Positions 25,759 to 36,416 of a stretch of 64,000 nt of DNA are shown here, one piece after another. The stretch spans positions 434,001 to 498,000 of the forward strand of contig CABFPG010000004.1 in assembly GCA_902141825.1 (NCBI GenBank). The letters are read 5' to 3'. Each line of letters starts with the position of its first letter. Positions within the stretch are counted from its first letter, which is position 1. The notes beneath the pieces are model-generated. The model was not told where the DNA came from, searched no databases, and was given only the letters and a program-made list of their open reading frames with translations. A program made the translations under genes and the position numbers. This DNA comes from Thalassocella blandensis. GTDB taxonomy: Bacteria > Pseudomonadota > Gammaproteobacteria > Pseudomonadales > Cellvibrionaceae.

Positions 25759-26665
25759 ATGTTTTTATCAGTACCACTACCGGGAAAAGTACTATCTTAA
25801 TTCGGAGCTTTAACTTAGATTTAAATAGAGATCTAACGCTTGCGTTTTGAGAGGACTTAACGATTACAGCTTTCAAAACACTTAAATTTCTACCAGCTCT
25901 ATTCCATCTAATCAATGTATCAAGCAAAACCTTTTTATAGAACACTGTATTAATAATAGCGTCTCTATCATTGCACCCAATAATATTTAAACGCTCTGTT
26001 AAAAGCGTAAGATTTTCAAAAACATCAAAATATCCGAGTTTAAACTGCTTAGATCGAGATATTGACTCGTTCCTCTGAAACCAATTCACCATCACCGCAT
26101 CGCTGACAATAATATTTTTGCTAGCCAACAACAAAGGGAAAGTAGTTGGCAAATCCTCATAAAGACGTCCCACAGGGAAAAGGAATCCCAACTTTAAAAA
26201 ATATTCAACCCGATAAATCTTATCCCATGCAGCGGGGGGACACTCATGAATGTTATCGGCGTTTACACTATCGTATTTAAAACCAATTACTTGGGTGGAT
26301 GCATCATCATAGACAATTTTAGATCTAGTCAAGATTACATCCGGATAATTTCGGAGTGCTATTTCTTCTCTAACCCGATCAAGACAGCCTTCCTCTAAAT
26401 AATCATCTGAATCCAAGAAAACCAAATAATCACTTTGCAAATAAGGTACTGCTTCATTTCTCGCAGACGACAAACCACCATTTTCTTTTTTAATGTAGGT
26501 CCAATTTTTAGCTATATAACTTTGTGCAATTTTTGGACTGTTATCTATACTGCCATCATCAATCAATATCACGCGATCTTCAGGCCGCTTGTTATTCTTA
26601 ATACTTTCCAAACACTTATCTAAGTATTTTTCAACATTGTATATTGGTACAACTATGTCAAACAT
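25724..26665 (-). CDS. Family 2 glycosyltransferase
   Basis: A 313-residue GT2 enzyme with classical IVPIYNVEKYLDKCLESI, ILIDDGSIDNS, NGGLSSARN and the metal-binding LDSDDYL motif. It adds one sugar of the repeat unit at the cytoplasmic face; donor and linkage are unknown. It overlaps wzy by 8 bp and wzx by 35 bp. Confidence 0.88.
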   Translation of the reverse strand: MFDIVVPIYNVEKYLDKCLESIKNNKRPEDRVILIDDGSIDNSPKIAQSYIAKNWTYIKKENGGLSSARNEAVPYLQSDYLVFLDSDDYLEEGCLDRVREEIALRNYPDVILTRSKIVYDDASTQVIGFKYDSVNADNIHECPPAAWDKIYRVEYFLKLGFLFPVGRLYEDLPTTFPLLLASKNIIVSDAVMVNWFQRNESISRSKQFKLGYFDVFENLTLLTERLNIIGCNDRDAIINTVFYKKVLLDTLIRWNRAGRNLSVLKAVIVKSSQNASVRSLFKSKLKLRIKIVLFPVVVLIKTYAFSSKFSIRT

Positions 26666-27836
26666 AACGCCTCCCTTTTTTTACAAACAACAAAAAAGGT
26701 AAAATAATAGTTGACCTAATAATAGTAGGCGCCAATTGAAAAAGAGCTTCCGCAAAAATACTGAGAACCAGAGCCGGGGCAAACATATAAAAATAATATG
26801 CAGCTAACCTAGAGTTCTTCATTTTTAAAGATAGTACGTAGATCAAAATTACACTCAACCAAACAATAATAACCGTGCCAAACCGACCAAAATAAAAATG
26901 CAAGGAACCCCAAATAGCATAAGTGTTTGTCCAACCACCCTCTTTAGTAATGTTTACCGGTGCACCAACAACATCTGTAGATTTATCAGAAACCCCCAAT
27001 ATAGAACCAATATATCTAAAAGTTGGAGGAGTATAACAATTAGAGCAGCTCTCGCTACTCATGGCCCCATAGGCAACCAATCCTCCTATTGAATACACGA
27101 TTAAATCTCTGCCGATATCTTTAACATCCGCTCTATCGCGCAGTAAAGACCCACCTATAAACAGCACAGCAAAGAGTACACCCACCATCAAAAAAGCCAG
27201 TTTTTTTCTATGTGAATTTGTAAAAAAATATATCCCGAAAGTTAGCAAAGTATAGATAGGGCTCCATCGCTCTCCCATTATCAAATACCCAAGCATTACG
27301 CTTAAACAACAAATCACCGCCAACTTTCTTCTTGACGTAACAAGAAAAAAAACTCCAAACACATACAAAAACAATAATGCGTTTTTATAAATTTTGTAAT
27401 ATAGTGGATTCGCAAGTTTTCCAGGCCTATCCTCTCCATGCATTAACGCAAATCGCGCTTTTAGCGTGTACCCAACCAACCCACCACTATAATTAAAAGC
27501 ATCGAGGAGTGTTAGCAACACTTGAAATGCCATACAGGCAACGACAAAAATGACAAGTTTGTCGATCCAAAATGGCATTCTAAGTTCGATGTTATGAAGC
27601 TTGTATTCAAGTGCTGGCGCAGTCAGTGAGAGCAATACGAAAATAAAAAAAACGTTTATTGCCACAAAGAAGACCGATATGGTATCTATTACTAACAGGT
27701 GATCCTCGATTAACCACATACCAATCAAAACTATCAGCCATGGCCAAACAAAGATATCAGGAGCAGTTAATTTTTGTCTGCTAATTAATACGATGGCAGA
27801 CATAAATGAGATAAGCGCGATTAAACTTAAAGTCAT
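26658..27836 (-). CDS. wzy: Wzy-like repeat-unit polymerase
   Basis: A 392-residue polytopic membrane protein with about 10-11 helices, a long extramembrane loop around residues 250-310 (containing SESCSNCYTPPTF) and GGWTNTYAIWG, reminiscent of oligosaccharide repeat polymerases. Together with Wzx and Wzz in the cluster it is the best candidate for the periplasmic O-antigen polymerase. A ligase (WaaL) is the alternative. It is bracketed by 4- and 8-bp overlaps with glycosyltransferase genes. Confidence 0.7.
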   Translation of the reverse strand: MTLSLIALISFMSAIVLISRQKLTAPDIFVWPWLIVLIGMWLIEDHLLVIDTISVFFVAINVFFIFVLLSLTAPALEYKLHNIELRMPFWIDKLVIFVVACMAFQVLLTLLDAFNYSGGLVGYTLKARFALMHGEDRPGKLANPLYYKIYKNALLFLYVFGVFFLVTSRRKLAVICCLSVMLGYLIMGERWSPIYTLLTFGIYFFTNSHRKKLAFLMVGVLFAVLFIGGSLLRDRADVKDIGRDLIVYSIGGLVAYGAMSSESCSNCYTPPTFRYIGSILGVSDKSTDVVGAPVNITKEGGWTNTYAIWGSLHFYFGRFGTVIIVWLSVILIYVLSLKMKNSRLAAYYFYMFAPALVLSIFAEALFQLAPTIIRSTIILPFLLFVKKGRRYV

Positions 27837-28774
27837 TTCAACAGATATTTATAGTGACCTTTGAAATGTTTTTTAAAGCTTTCTTGAAAAGCTTTACACA
27901 TAACCCAGACAACTCCAACCCTTCCCTTTACCAAGTTCGCAAATATTGATTTCGCGGCCCACCTGACAGCAGCGAAAACTCCCAAATACACCCTAAGAAC
28001 ATAGAAGGTATTCCTATAGTAACAATAGCTCCTCAAACCGCCTTGAATTTTATTGATCTTAATAAAACCTAAAACGATCTCTTCTTCTTGTCTATTTCGA
28101 GGATGATAATGTATCGAATTCACAGCCAAAGTAGGAACATGACCACATCTTTTCAATCTTTGTTGGAATTCATTTTCATCGCCATAAATAAAAAAATCCT
28201 CCCTAGGAAATCCTGCATCGATAAAAGCTTCTCTGCGGAGCAATATACTATTATAAGGATTTGCATATCCCTTGACCACTTCCAACCCGGAAAAGTCTTT
28301 AACTCGATGTAAAGCTCCAAATCCAAATGAAAGATTTTCATTATTACTCTCATCTACAACCAAAGAAGCAGAAAAACTCTCGTCAACATTTAATAATTCT
28401 TTCAAGCACTGGTTTTGAGGGTAACCGTCATCATCCATCAGCCAAACCGCCTCAGCTTCCAATACATCTACCGCATATTTTGACCCCAAATAAAATCCCA
28501 AAGCCCCTCCTCCGTTTCGAGAGGTCCTTAGATAATTACATCCAATATCATTAAGATTTCCATCCATTTGATATGAAACATACTGGCTTTCGAATGATTC
28601 ATTGTTCAAATCTTGTAAACTTAAATATTCTTTACAGAAATCTTGAGTCCCGTCATCGCTATGATTATCTACCAAAACAATTCTATCCGGCTTTACTTCT
28701 TGATTCTCGATATGGGTAAGCGCTCTCTTTAACAAATTAACTCTATTAAAAGTTACAATTACAGCTACTATCAT
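27833..28774 (-). CDS. Family 2 glycosyltransferase, probable galactofuranosyltransferase
   Basis: A 313-residue GT2 with VIVTFNRVNLLKRAL, VDNHSDDGT, SRNGGGALGF and the WLMDDDG metal-binding motif. DDD-type motifs of this kind occur in Galf- and rhamnosyltransferases. Its ATG overlaps the glf stop codon (ATGA), so it is translationally coupled to the enzyme that makes UDP-galactofuranose. This makes Galf transfer the leading guess. Confidence 0.78.
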   Translation of the reverse strand: MIVAVIVTFNRVNLLKRALTHIENQEVKPDRIVLVDNHSDDGTQDFCKEYLSLQDLNNESFESQYVSYQMDGNLNDIGCNYLRTSRNGGGALGFYLGSKYAVDVLEAEAVWLMDDDGYPQNQCLKELLNVDESFSASLVVDESNNENLSFGFGALHRVKDFSGLEVVKGYANPYNSILLRREAFIDAGFPREDFFIYGDENEFQQRLKRCGHVPTLAVNSIHYHPRNRQEEEIVLGFIKINKIQGGLRSYCYYRNTFYVLRVYLGVFAAVRWAAKSIFANLVKGRVGVVWVMCKAFQESFKKHFKGHYKYLLK

Positions 28775-29787
28775 GCTCCAAATCTCCTTCTAAAATCACT
28801 TGCAACCTTTAAAGCACTTGAAATAGCTTGATGCATATCTATATACACATACTGACCACATCGCCCAATAAATGTGACCTTATCATTCTCTAAGTTTTTA
28901 TAGATTTCGTATCTTTTCCTATTTTCCCCACTTACATCTTTAACAGGATAATAGCGCTCAAAATTGTTTTCAGAATAATCACAAGGCTCTTCGAAAGTCA
29001 CAAGTGTCTTGTATCTGTTTGCTCCGTGATTTGGATAGTTTTTCCATTCCGTTACTCGAGTATAAACACCATCATGGGTGAAATTCATAGTTGGTAATTC
29101 TTGGAATTTTGGAACAGGTACAACACTATGATGGAATTTGATTGATCTATACGGAAGCTTCCCAAATTTGTAATTGTAATATTCGTCAATTGGCATGGAG
29201 TTGAATACATGATCAAATTTATCCTCCATGGTTTTCTCAAATTTTGTGTTTAATTCAACTGAAATATTTGGATGCGATAGGATATTTGCAATAATCGCCG
29301 TGTATCCTTCCTTTGGCATCATTTGATATTTATCCTTCGGAAAATACAACTCATTATAATCATCGCGAAATGGCACTCTATTTAAAATACTCGGATCAAG
29401 CTCTTCAATAGACTTATCCCACATTTTTTTAGTGTAAGGCCTATATAAGATATCTAAAACGTTTTCCTTGCCCAGCCTTTCTATAGTTTCCAGGTTAGGA
29501 GGTATAACTACAGTTTCGCCACTATCGAGAATAGCTTTTACTTTATGTTCATAATTTATCCAATCGGTAAACTTAGATAACCACACAAACACCTTCTCGT
29601 TATTTGTATGAAATATATGCGGACCATACTTGTGATATCGAATTCCAGTCTCCTGATTAACCTCATCATATGCATTCCCAGCAATGTGATCTCGCTTCTC
29701 AATCAAAGTCACATGAACATTAGCCTCGGCTAGTTCTCTTGCAATTACGGCACCGCTAAAACCAGCACCAACAACCAAACATCTCAT
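28771..29787 (-). CDS. glf: UDP-galactopyranose mutase
   Basis: A flavoenzyme that converts UDP-galactopyranose to UDP-galactofuranose. The 338-residue protein has the FAD-binding VVGAGFSGAVIARELAE motif, an IEKRDHIAGNAYDE segment, YGPHIFHT, and the C-terminal FIGRCGQYVYIDMHQAI block. It is diagnostic for galactofuranose in the surface polysaccharide. The UDP-galactose it uses would come from GalE. Confidence 0.95.
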   Translation of the reverse strand: MRCLVVGAGFSGAVIARELAEANVHVTLIEKRDHIAGNAYDEVNQETGIRYHKYGPHIFHTNNEKVFVWLSKFTDWINYEHKVKAILDSGETVVIPPNLETIERLGKENVLDILYRPYTKKMWDKSIEELDPSILNRVPFRDDYNELYFPKDKYQMMPKEGYTAIIANILSHPNISVELNTKFEKTMEDKFDHVFNSMPIDEYYNYKFGKLPYRSIKFHHSVVPVPKFQELPTMNFTHDGVYTRVTEWKNYPNHGANRYKTLVTFEEPCDYSENNFERYYPVKDVSGENRKRYEIYKNLENDKVTFIGRCGQYVYIDMHQAISSALKVASDFRRRFGA

Positions 29788-29936
29788 TTAAAACACCAGA
29801 ATAATTGAACATATATGGGGAATCACTCTCGACACTTCGTATGTGATCATGTTTTTTTAACCTTCAATAGAAGAAAATTTGTACTAGGCCTTTCAACCGG
29901 TTGAGAGCTCTCACATCTAACATCATCGCTGTTAAG

Positions 29937-30947
29937 TTAGTCACTCAATGGTTTAACGCTGCTAACAAACTCCCTCAAAAGCAAATACAGGCAACTTAAA
30001 AACCCACCCATAAACCCAAAAAGTATACAAATAATTGACCTGGAAGGTTCCGATTTCCGCTCTGAAATCATAGGAGGCACCACTTCTTTTAACAAATATT
30101 CATCACCCACTTCAGCGAGCATTAAATTTTTTGTTTGCACTTCAACCATTTCATAAAAAATATCTCTCATATTGGAGATACTTGTTTCACTTATCTTATC
30201 TTCCAAATACTTAATATTTCTTTTTGCTTCCAATGTGTCGCGGTTTTGAAAGTGACTATTTAAAGACGTGACAAGCAGCTTTACCCATTTAGCGGAAATT
30301 TCAGGAGAGTAATAAGTAACAGAAATTTTAACCATTCCAGATTTACCATCGACACTTACACCTATTTTGCTTTTAAAATCTTTATACACCTCATAGCTGG
30401 TCGGTAATTCTCCATTTGCTCGCATTTCGTCTGACCAACTATTACTTCGGGCATCATACAAACTATCATCCCACTCTAATTCATTTGCCCCCCTATTCCA
30501 CCCTTTCACAGCTGAAATATATGGAGCCAATCCATGCTTATTCACTATATCGTCTAAAAATGGCCAGCTGTTTAATAGCTCGACCGCTTGATCTATATCG
30601 TTGTTTTCAGCAGCACCCAAATTGATACCAGCTATCGCTGCGAGACCACTATACTCCATAGCGCCACTTAGCCCCCCTTGTTTCTGAGTTGGCGCATATA
30701 TACCCTCACTCCTATACAAGTTTGGTAGCATCAACGAATAACCGACACCAAAGAAAAAGAAGGAAACTGCAATACTTAAAATCAAAAGTTTTCTTTGCCA
30801 CAAAATCCAAACTACTTTAGCAACATCAAATTCGTCGTATCTTTTGAAATTATCATCTACATCTTGCGAACTAGGGGTATCTAAAGAGCCCTCTCTCCTA
30901 TCAAAGCTGGGGGCTTTATCACTTAGACTCTTTTCAAATTCTGTCAC
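29937..30947 (-). CDS. wzz: Wzz-type chain-length determinant protein
   Basis: A polysaccharide co-polymerase of 336 residues. The cytoplasmic N-terminus (1-42) leads to a first membrane helix at about 52-74 after the family signature DVAKVVWILWQRKLL. A large periplasmic domain and a second helix near 305-325 follow, with a Pro-rich approach. It regulates the modal length of the Wzy product. The start codon is GTG with AAGG about 9 bases upstream. No tyrosine kinase domain is present, so it is Wzz rather than Wzc. Confidence 0.85.
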   Translation of the reverse strand: MTEFEKSLSDKAPSFDRREGSLDTPSSQDVDDNFKRYDEFDVAKVVWILWQRKLLILSIAVSFFFFGVGYSLMLPNLYRSEGIYAPTQKQGGLSGAMEYSGLAAIAGINLGAAENNDIDQAVELLNSWPFLDDIVNKHGLAPYISAVKGWNRGANELEWDDSLYDARSNSWSDEMRANGELPTSYEVYKDFKSKIGVSVDGKSGMVKISVTYYSPEISAKWVKLLVTSLNSHFQNRDTLEAKRNIKYLEDKISETSISNMRDIFYEMVEVQTKNLMLAEVGDEYLLKEVVPPMISERKSEPSRSIICILFGFMGGFLSCLYLLLREFVSSVKPLSD

Positions 30948-31146
30948 TTTAGATACCTTAAAATCTGAGTACTGATTGGCTACAAGCCAGATTAACAGTA
31001 ATAATTAAATTGCGTCACATAGACTCAAAAAAGTACTCTGCAAAGTCTAACCAATCAAAACTCAAAGCTTCCAAATAACATTATTTAAAAGCAGAAAACT
31101 TTTTAAGGTTAAACTCAAAAGAGAATAGTACTGACTGTATTTATCT

Positions 31147-32208
31147 TTAGGCGGCTCTACGCTTTAACCATCGAATAATCCGGCAATAGCGCTGCATAAT
31201 TAACTGATAGGCCAATACAAAGGAAGTGGCAAGCACAAAAGAAAAAACTTCTGAAAAATCATACTCTATTACGGCGACTCCAACGACTACAAATGTTATT
31301 TGAACCAACACCACGACGTTAAGAGTTTGTTTCTGCTTTAGACCGGCTCGTAACAACATATGATGTATATGAGTACGATCTGGAGACATAGGAGATCTCC
31401 CTCTTTTAAACCTACGGTACATAATCGTGAACATATCGGTCATCGGGAAAAGGACCAACCATAATGATGTGATTGGACTAAAAGCTGCACTTTCACCTTG
31501 AGACCCTTTTACCAAAAGAACCCCCAGGGACAACCCTAAAAACATGCTCCCAGCATCTCCCATAAATACTTTTTTGATATTTCTGCGAGTCGGCTTGCCC
31601 CAAATATTGAATATTAGAAATGCCCCAGTTGCCCCCACGAAAGCCATGCACAACATTTGGTAATTTGCATCGCCATTATTTCCAAATAAAGCAACAAGCC
31701 CCACAAAAGAAACCATTGCAACGGACCCCACTAAACCGTCCATTCCGTCCAAGAAATTAAAAGCGTTCATTGCCCCCATAAGCGACAAAATGGTGAGCGG
31801 ATAACTTAACATTCCCGCTTCAATTTCTCCCAAACCAAACAAATTGCCAAAACTCTCAATTTTAACATCGAGGCCATAGACAAAAATCGCACAAATTAGT
31901 GTTTGTCCCAAAATTCGAGATCGGGCGCTTAAATCATAGCGATCATCCAGCATTCCCATAAAGACTATGAGTCCACCCGCTAATAGAAATAAACGAATAA
32001 AGATGGGTTGCTCTAAAAAGACAAGCGTGGTTAAACACACGCTAAGATATATGGCAATCCCGCCAACCAAAGGAATTAAACCGTCGTGTTGCTTTCGGCC
32101 ACCGGGTTTATCAACCAATTCAGCCCAAAATGCGATTGGTTTTAATATTCTTACGATGACGAATGCCACTATAAAGGAAAACGCGAGTATCCCCAGCCCT
32201 TGTTCCAT
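31147..32208 (-). CDS. wecA: Undecaprenyl-phosphate sugar-1-phosphate transferase (WecA-like)
   Basis: Initiates lipid-linked repeat-unit assembly by moving a HexNAc-1-phosphate to undecaprenyl phosphate. The 353-residue MraY-like protein has about 11 helices, with DKPGGRKQHDGLIPLVGG near the start, MGMLDDRYDL (Asp pair), AFNFLDGMDGL, MGDAGSMFLG and DRTHIHHMLL. AGGGTGA precedes the ATG. It stands at the head of the assembly genes, after manC. Confidence 0.92.
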   Translation of the reverse strand: MEQGLGILAFSFIVAFVIVRILKPIAFWAELVDKPGGRKQHDGLIPLVGGIAIYLSVCLTTLVFLEQPIFIRLFLLAGGLIVFMGMLDDRYDLSARSRILGQTLICAIFVYGLDVKIESFGNLFGLGEIEAGMLSYPLTILSLMGAMNAFNFLDGMDGLVGSVAMVSFVGLVALFGNNGDANYQMLCMAFVGATGAFLIFNIWGKPTRRNIKKVFMGDAGSMFLGLSLGVLLVKGSQGESAAFSPITSLWLVLFPMTDMFTIMYRRFKRGRSPMSPDRTHIHHMLLRAGLKQKQTLNVVVLVQITFVVVGVAVIEYDFSEVFSFVLATSFVLAYQLIMQRYCRIIRWLKRRAA

Positions 32209-32280
32209 ATGATAATCACCCTAAAAGTTTATGCGTTTTAATGTGATGCGTTTCACACCACATTTTGCCCTCAACAATAT

Positions 32281-33729
32281 TTATACCAACTTTCGTTGCT
32301 TTATTTCTTTTACCACTGTTCGTCTAAAGTCATCTTCATAACGAACTATATCGTCCTCCCCCAAATAAGCGCCGCTTTGCACTTCAATGAGCTGCAAAGG
32401 GAGTTTTCCCGGGTTTGATAAACGATGTTTCTGCCCAAGCGGTATGTAAACGGACTGATTTTCCGTCAACATCAATTCTTCATCTTCTTTTTGTACTAAT
32501 GCCGTTCCTGAAACGACTATCCAGTGCTCCGCCCTATGGTGGTGCATTTGCAATGACAGACTTGCACCAGGCTTCACCGTTAATCGTTTAACTTTAAAGC
32601 GATCCCCGATATCAACAGAGTCATAACTTCCCCACGGGCGATACACTTTTCTATGCTGGGAATATTCTTCCCTGTTTGACGACTCCAACTGCTCTACTAC
32701 CGTTTTAACGCCTTCACTTTGCTCTAGATTCAATACGAGCAATGCGTCGTCGGTATCTATAACGGCAATATTTTCTAAACCTAAAACAGCAATCAGTTTT
32801 TCATCAGCGCAGACGAGCGAGTTCTCACAGTTTTGCTGTAAAACATCGCCAAAAATAGCGTTACCCTGTGCGTCCTTATCTGAACTCTCCCAAAAAGATC
32901 TCCAGCTTCCCAAGTCGTTCCAATCACAATCCAATGGTACGCACCAAGCTTTTTCTGTTCGTTCCATCAAAGCATAATCTATAGATATGCTTTTGTTATG
33001 TGAAAAATTGTTTTTCTCTAAGCGAACAAAGTCCAAGTCATTCAAAGCCTGATTTAACGATTTTTCACAATTATCGATTATTTCGGGCTCGTATAATTTT
33101 AACTGGTCTATAAAACTTTGCGCACTAAAGACGAACATCCCACTGTTCCAAAAATACTCATCCGATTGTAAATATTGCTCTGCTGTTGTGAGATTTGGTT
33201 TTTCTACAAACTTTTCTATCGCAGCGCCATTTTCACCAGCATTTATGGCTTTTATATAGCCGAAACCTGTTTCTGGCTTGGTAGGTTTAATTCCGAATGT
33301 CACTATATGATTCTGCGTCGCTTGCGCGATCGCGATATCGAGAGCCTGCTGAAACGTCGCTTCATTGCCTATCTTATGATCAGCAGGAAGCACTACCAAA
33401 ATGGCGTCAGAATTTTCTTTCAATACCTTCAAAGCTGCGACTGCAATTGCAGGGGCAGTATTACGACTGATAGGCTCTAATAAAATTGTAGGATTTTGAA
33501 TACCAGCTTCTAATAGCTGATCTGCCACCAGGAATCTCTGCTCCTCATTACACACGACAACAGGAGCGTCTAAATGGCTTACACGCTCACAGGTGTGCTG
33601 GAGCATTGTCCGATCACCGTATAGTGAATGAAGCTGTTTGGGGTAGGCCTTTCGAGACTTAGGCCACAAGCGAGAGCCACTTCCACCAGACAAAATAACT
33701 GGTATTACCCTTGAAGTGGTATTAGACAT
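32281..33729 (-). CDS. manC: Mannose-1-phosphate guanylyltransferase / mannose-6-phosphate isomerase
   Basis: A bifunctional type II enzyme of 482 residues. The N-terminal nucleotidyltransferase has LSGGSGSRLWPKSRKAYPKQ and FVEKP. The C-terminal cupin isomerase domain (from about 365) contains RPWGSYDS, RFKVKRLTVKPGASLSLQMHHHRAEHW and the zinc-site glutamine/histidines. It makes GDP-mannose for the polysaccharide. No phosphomannomutase, Gmd or Fcl gene lies here, so manB must be elsewhere. It is the first gene of the locus after ihfB. Confidence 0.94.
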   Translation of the reverse strand: MSNTTSRVIPVILSGGSGSRLWPKSRKAYPKQLHSLYGDRTMLQHTCERVSHLDAPVVVCNEEQRFLVADQLLEAGIQNPTILLEPISRNTAPAIAVAALKVLKENSDAILVVLPADHKIGNEATFQQALDIAIAQATQNHIVTFGIKPTKPETGFGYIKAINAGENGAAIEKFVEKPNLTTAEQYLQSDEYFWNSGMFVFSAQSFIDQLKLYEPEIIDNCEKSLNQALNDLDFVRLEKNNFSHNKSISIDYALMERTEKAWCVPLDCDWNDLGSWRSFWESSDKDAQGNAIFGDVLQQNCENSLVCADEKLIAVLGLENIAVIDTDDALLVLNLEQSEGVKTVVEQLESSNREEYSQHRKVYRPWGSYDSVDIGDRFKVKRLTVKPGASLSLQMHHHRAEHWIVVSGTALVQKEDEELMLTENQSVYIPLGQKHRLSNPGKLPLQLIEVQSGAYLGEDDIVRYEDDFRRTVVKEIKQRKLV

Positions 33730-33920
33730 TAATAGTTCCTTGGTGCTAATTTGGTGCTTCGATTTTCGGCGGCGATTATAACGAATAGATCACAGAATGT
33801 GTTGTTTAAAGTTGTTAACTGAACAAGTTTTTTGTACTTCGGCGTGGACTATTGCTTATTTGCCACACAAAATATTTTTTTGGCCTTTTTTATTTCCATA
33901 CCGCTTAATTTAGTACATTT

Positions 33921-34214
33921 TTATTCTTTTTCCAGACTTTCGTTAACACGATCTCGCATTTCTTTTCCTGGTTTGAAATGGGGCACATATTTCCCTGGAA
34001 GATCAACAGATTCGCCGGTTTTTGGATTGCGCCCTACTCTGGGGGCTCGATAATGAAGTGAGAAGCTTCCGAAGCCACGAATTTCGATTCGCTCACCGGA
34101 GGCGAGGCATTGCGACATGTATTCAAGCACTAGCTTTACAGCCAGTTCGATGTCTTTTGACGACAGCTGATCCTGCTTTTCTGCTATTCGCTCTATCAGT
34201 TCAGATTTTGTCAT
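33921..34214 (-). CDS. ihfB: Integration host factor subunit beta
   Basis: The 97-residue HU/IHF-family DNA-bending protein pairs with IhfA. The start [14 protein letters not shown], the [15 protein letters not shown] block and the DNA-intercalating proline arm (GRNPKTGE) are all present. AGGAAAG is 8 bases before the ATG. It follows rpsA in the conserved rpsA-ihfB order but with a 519-bp gap. Confidence 0.96.
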   Translation of the reverse strand: MTKSELIERIAEKQDQLSSKDIELAVKLVLEYMSQCLASGERIEIRGFGSFSLHYRAPRVGRNPKTGESVDLPGKYVPHFKPGKEMRDRVNESLEKE

Positions 34215-34733
34215 GTGAGAGCTTTCCTAAACCTTTATTGCTTTTGTCGCGTAATGCGTTTCTTAAAATAATAGTCTAAAAAACCTTTAGCCTTATCATT
34301 ACCTTAGACAATTAAGCAATAGTTTAGCTTATATTTCTAACGCAAGTGCTTGTTATACAACAAATTTCACGTTATTTAAAGTGAATTTGTGACGTGTGGA
34401 TGTTTATGGGGAGGGAATGGTCTGTTATCGCTTAGTTCGATTATGAATGGCGTGCGGCTTTATGTTTAAACGGAATAATAGAGTCGAATGCTTATTTTCA
34501 TGAGAAATTACATATATTTGTATATGGATGACTGCCCGAAAGGAAGATCTTTGCTCTTTCGCCTCTTAGCTCATCACTCGCCAACAGGCTGTTTTGGCTG
34601 CCAGAAAAAGACCATTAGACGAGTGCGGAACAGAGTTAACTCATGGCCATGCCGACCCAACCTTCAAAAAACGCAGACATAAAAAAACGGGCCAGAAGGC
34701 CCGTTTTCAATTCACACTAAAGTCAATGCTGGA
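34215..34733. other. Intergenic gap between rpsA and ihfB
   Basis: It holds the rpsA terminator at 34681-34707. The remainder is AT-rich upstream sequence of ihfB with no convincing gene; frames at 34022-34279, 34488-34682 and 34594-35088 are shadows or spurious. An unassigned ihfB promoter must lie here because the terminator separates it from rpsA. Confidence 0.5.
34681..34707 (-). terminator. Rho-independent terminator of rpsA
   Basis: On the minus strand a 7-bp stem ACGGGCC/GGCCCGT with a 4-nt loop is followed by an uninterrupted T-run. It begins about 27 bp after the rpsA stop. Confidence 0.88.
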
Positions 34734-36416
34734 TTATTCGCTTTGGCTTTTGATTTGTGCTTTGATCAGATCACCAATTGTCGCTGGAGCAGCTTCCGCT
34801 GCTTGCTTTTGGCTGTGCTCTTTGATCGCTTCTTTCTCGTCAGCAACGTCTTTCGACTTGATGCTTAACATGATAGTGCGGTTCTTACGATCAACGTTAG
34901 TGATCTTCGCTTCGATTTCGTCGCCTTCTTTCAACGCGTTACGAGCATCTTCTACTTTATCGCGGCTGATTTCAGACGCTTTCAAAGTTGCTTCAACATC
35001 GTCAGCCAAAGTTACGATAGCTTCTTTCGCATCTACAGCTTTAACAGTACCTTTGATGATAGAACCTTTGTCATTTTCAGCAACGTAAGCTGAGAATGGA
35101 TCTTCATCCAACTGCTTGATACCTAGAGAAATACGCTCACGCTCTGGGTCGATAGCCAATACAACGGTTTCAAGCTCGTCACCTTTCTTGAACTTGCGAA
35201 CCGCTTCTTCGCCTGGCTCGTTCCAAGAGATGTCTGACAAGTGAACAAGACCGTCGATGCCGCCGTCCAGGCCGATGAAGATACCGAAGTCAGTGATAGA
35301 CTTGATTTTACCGGTGATCTTGTCGCCTTTCTCGAACTGGCTAGAGAACTTGTCCCATGGGTTTTCTTGACACTGCTTGATACCCAAGGAGATACGACGA
35401 CGCTCTTCGTCGATGTCAAGAATCATCACTTCAACTTCATCACCTAAGTTAACCACTTTAGATGGGTGAATGTTCTTGTTAGTCCAATCCATTTCAGATA
35501 CGTGAACCAGACCTTCAACACCTTCTTGAATCTCAGCAAAACAACCGTAGTCCGTCAGGTTAGTGATCTTCGCCATCACTTTAGAACCTTCTGGGTAACG
35601 GCTAGTGATTGCCAACCATGGATCTTCACCCAATTGCTTCAAGCCAAGGCTTACACGGTTACGCTCACGGTCGAACTTCAATACTTTAACTTCGATTTCG
35701 TCACCAACTGCAACGATTTCGCTTGGGTGCTTAATACGCTTCCACGCCATATCTGTGATATGAAGCAGGCCGTCTACGCCGCCCAAGTCAACGAAGGAAC
35801 CGTAATCAGTAAGGTTTTTAACGATACCTTTAACAGTCATACCTTCTTGCAGGTTAGCCAACAACTCTTCACGCTCTTCGGAGTTTGCTTTCTCCATAAC
35901 AGCACGACGAGATACAACAACGTTGTTACGCTTTTGATCCAGCTTGATCACTTTAAAGTCAAGCTCTTTGCCTTCCAGGTGGTTAGTTTCGCGAACTGGG
36001 CGAACGTCAACCAAAGAACCTGGCAAGAATGCGCGGATACCAGCAACGTCTACAGTGAAACCACCTTTAACCTTGCCATTAATAACACCAGTGATAACTT
36101 CATCAGCTTCATGAGCAGACTCAAGGATTTTCCAAGACTCAGCGCGCTTAGCTTTTTCACGGGACAGGCGAGTTTCACCGAAACCGTCTTCTACAGTTTC
36201 CAATGCCACTTGAACTTCATCACCGATGTTAAGCTCAAGCTCACCTTTGTCATTTAAGAATTGTGCGGCGGGAATAACGCCTTCAGATTTCAAGCCTGCG
36301 TGTACAGTCACCCAGTCTTGGTCTACATCGATAACAACGCCAGTCACGATAGTACCAGGCACCATATCAATGGTTTTTAAACTTTCTTCAAAGAGTTCTG
36401 CGAAGGATTCGCTCAT
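34734..36416 (-). CDS. rpsA: 30S ribosomal protein S1
   Basis: A 560-residue RNA-binding ribosomal protein with six S1 (OB-fold) domains, visible as repeated G-x-V-x3-D-x-G-x-F/V-V-x-L...GLVH/LLH patterns. It recruits mRNAs to the ribosome. AAAGGT is 8 bases before the ATG. Cmk, normally just upstream, lies 3 kb away behind cysC-lapB-lapA. Confidence 0.97.
   Translation of the reverse strand: MSESFAELFEESLKTIDMVPGTIVTGVVIDVDQDWVTVHAGLKSEGVIPAAQFLNDKGELELNIGDEVQVALETVEDGFGETRLSREKAKRAESWKILESAHEADEVITGVINGKVKGGFTVDVAGIRAFLPGSLVDVRPVRETNHLEGKELDFKVIKLDQKRNNVVVSRRAVMEKANSEEREELLANLQEGMTVKGIVKNLTDYGSFVDLGGVDGLLHITDMAWKRIKHPSEIVAVGDEIEVKVLKFDRERNRVSLGLKQLGEDPWLAITSRYPEGSKVMAKITNLTDYGCFAEIQEGVEGLVHVSEMDWTNKNIHPSKVVNLGDEVEVMILDIDEERRRISLGIKQCQENPWDKFSSQFEKGDKITGKIKSITDFGIFIGLDGGIDGLVHLSDISWNEPGEEAVRKFKKGDELETVVLAIDPERERISLGIKQLDEDPFSAYVAENDKGSIIKGTVKAVDAKEAIVTLADDVEATLKASEISRDKVEDARNALKEGDEIEAKITNVDRKNRTIMLSIKSKDVADEKEAIKEHSQKQAAEAAPATIGDLIKAQIKSQSE

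Noticed and set aside
17299-33729. Possible genomic island with mobility genes
   Set aside because: The centre is AT-rich, but no integrase, transposase, tRNA or direct-repeat boundary was seen; exchange by homologous recombination is more likely.
35466-36257. 263-codon plus-strand frame across rpsA
   Set aside because: Antisense shadow of the biased S1-domain codons; no ribosome site.
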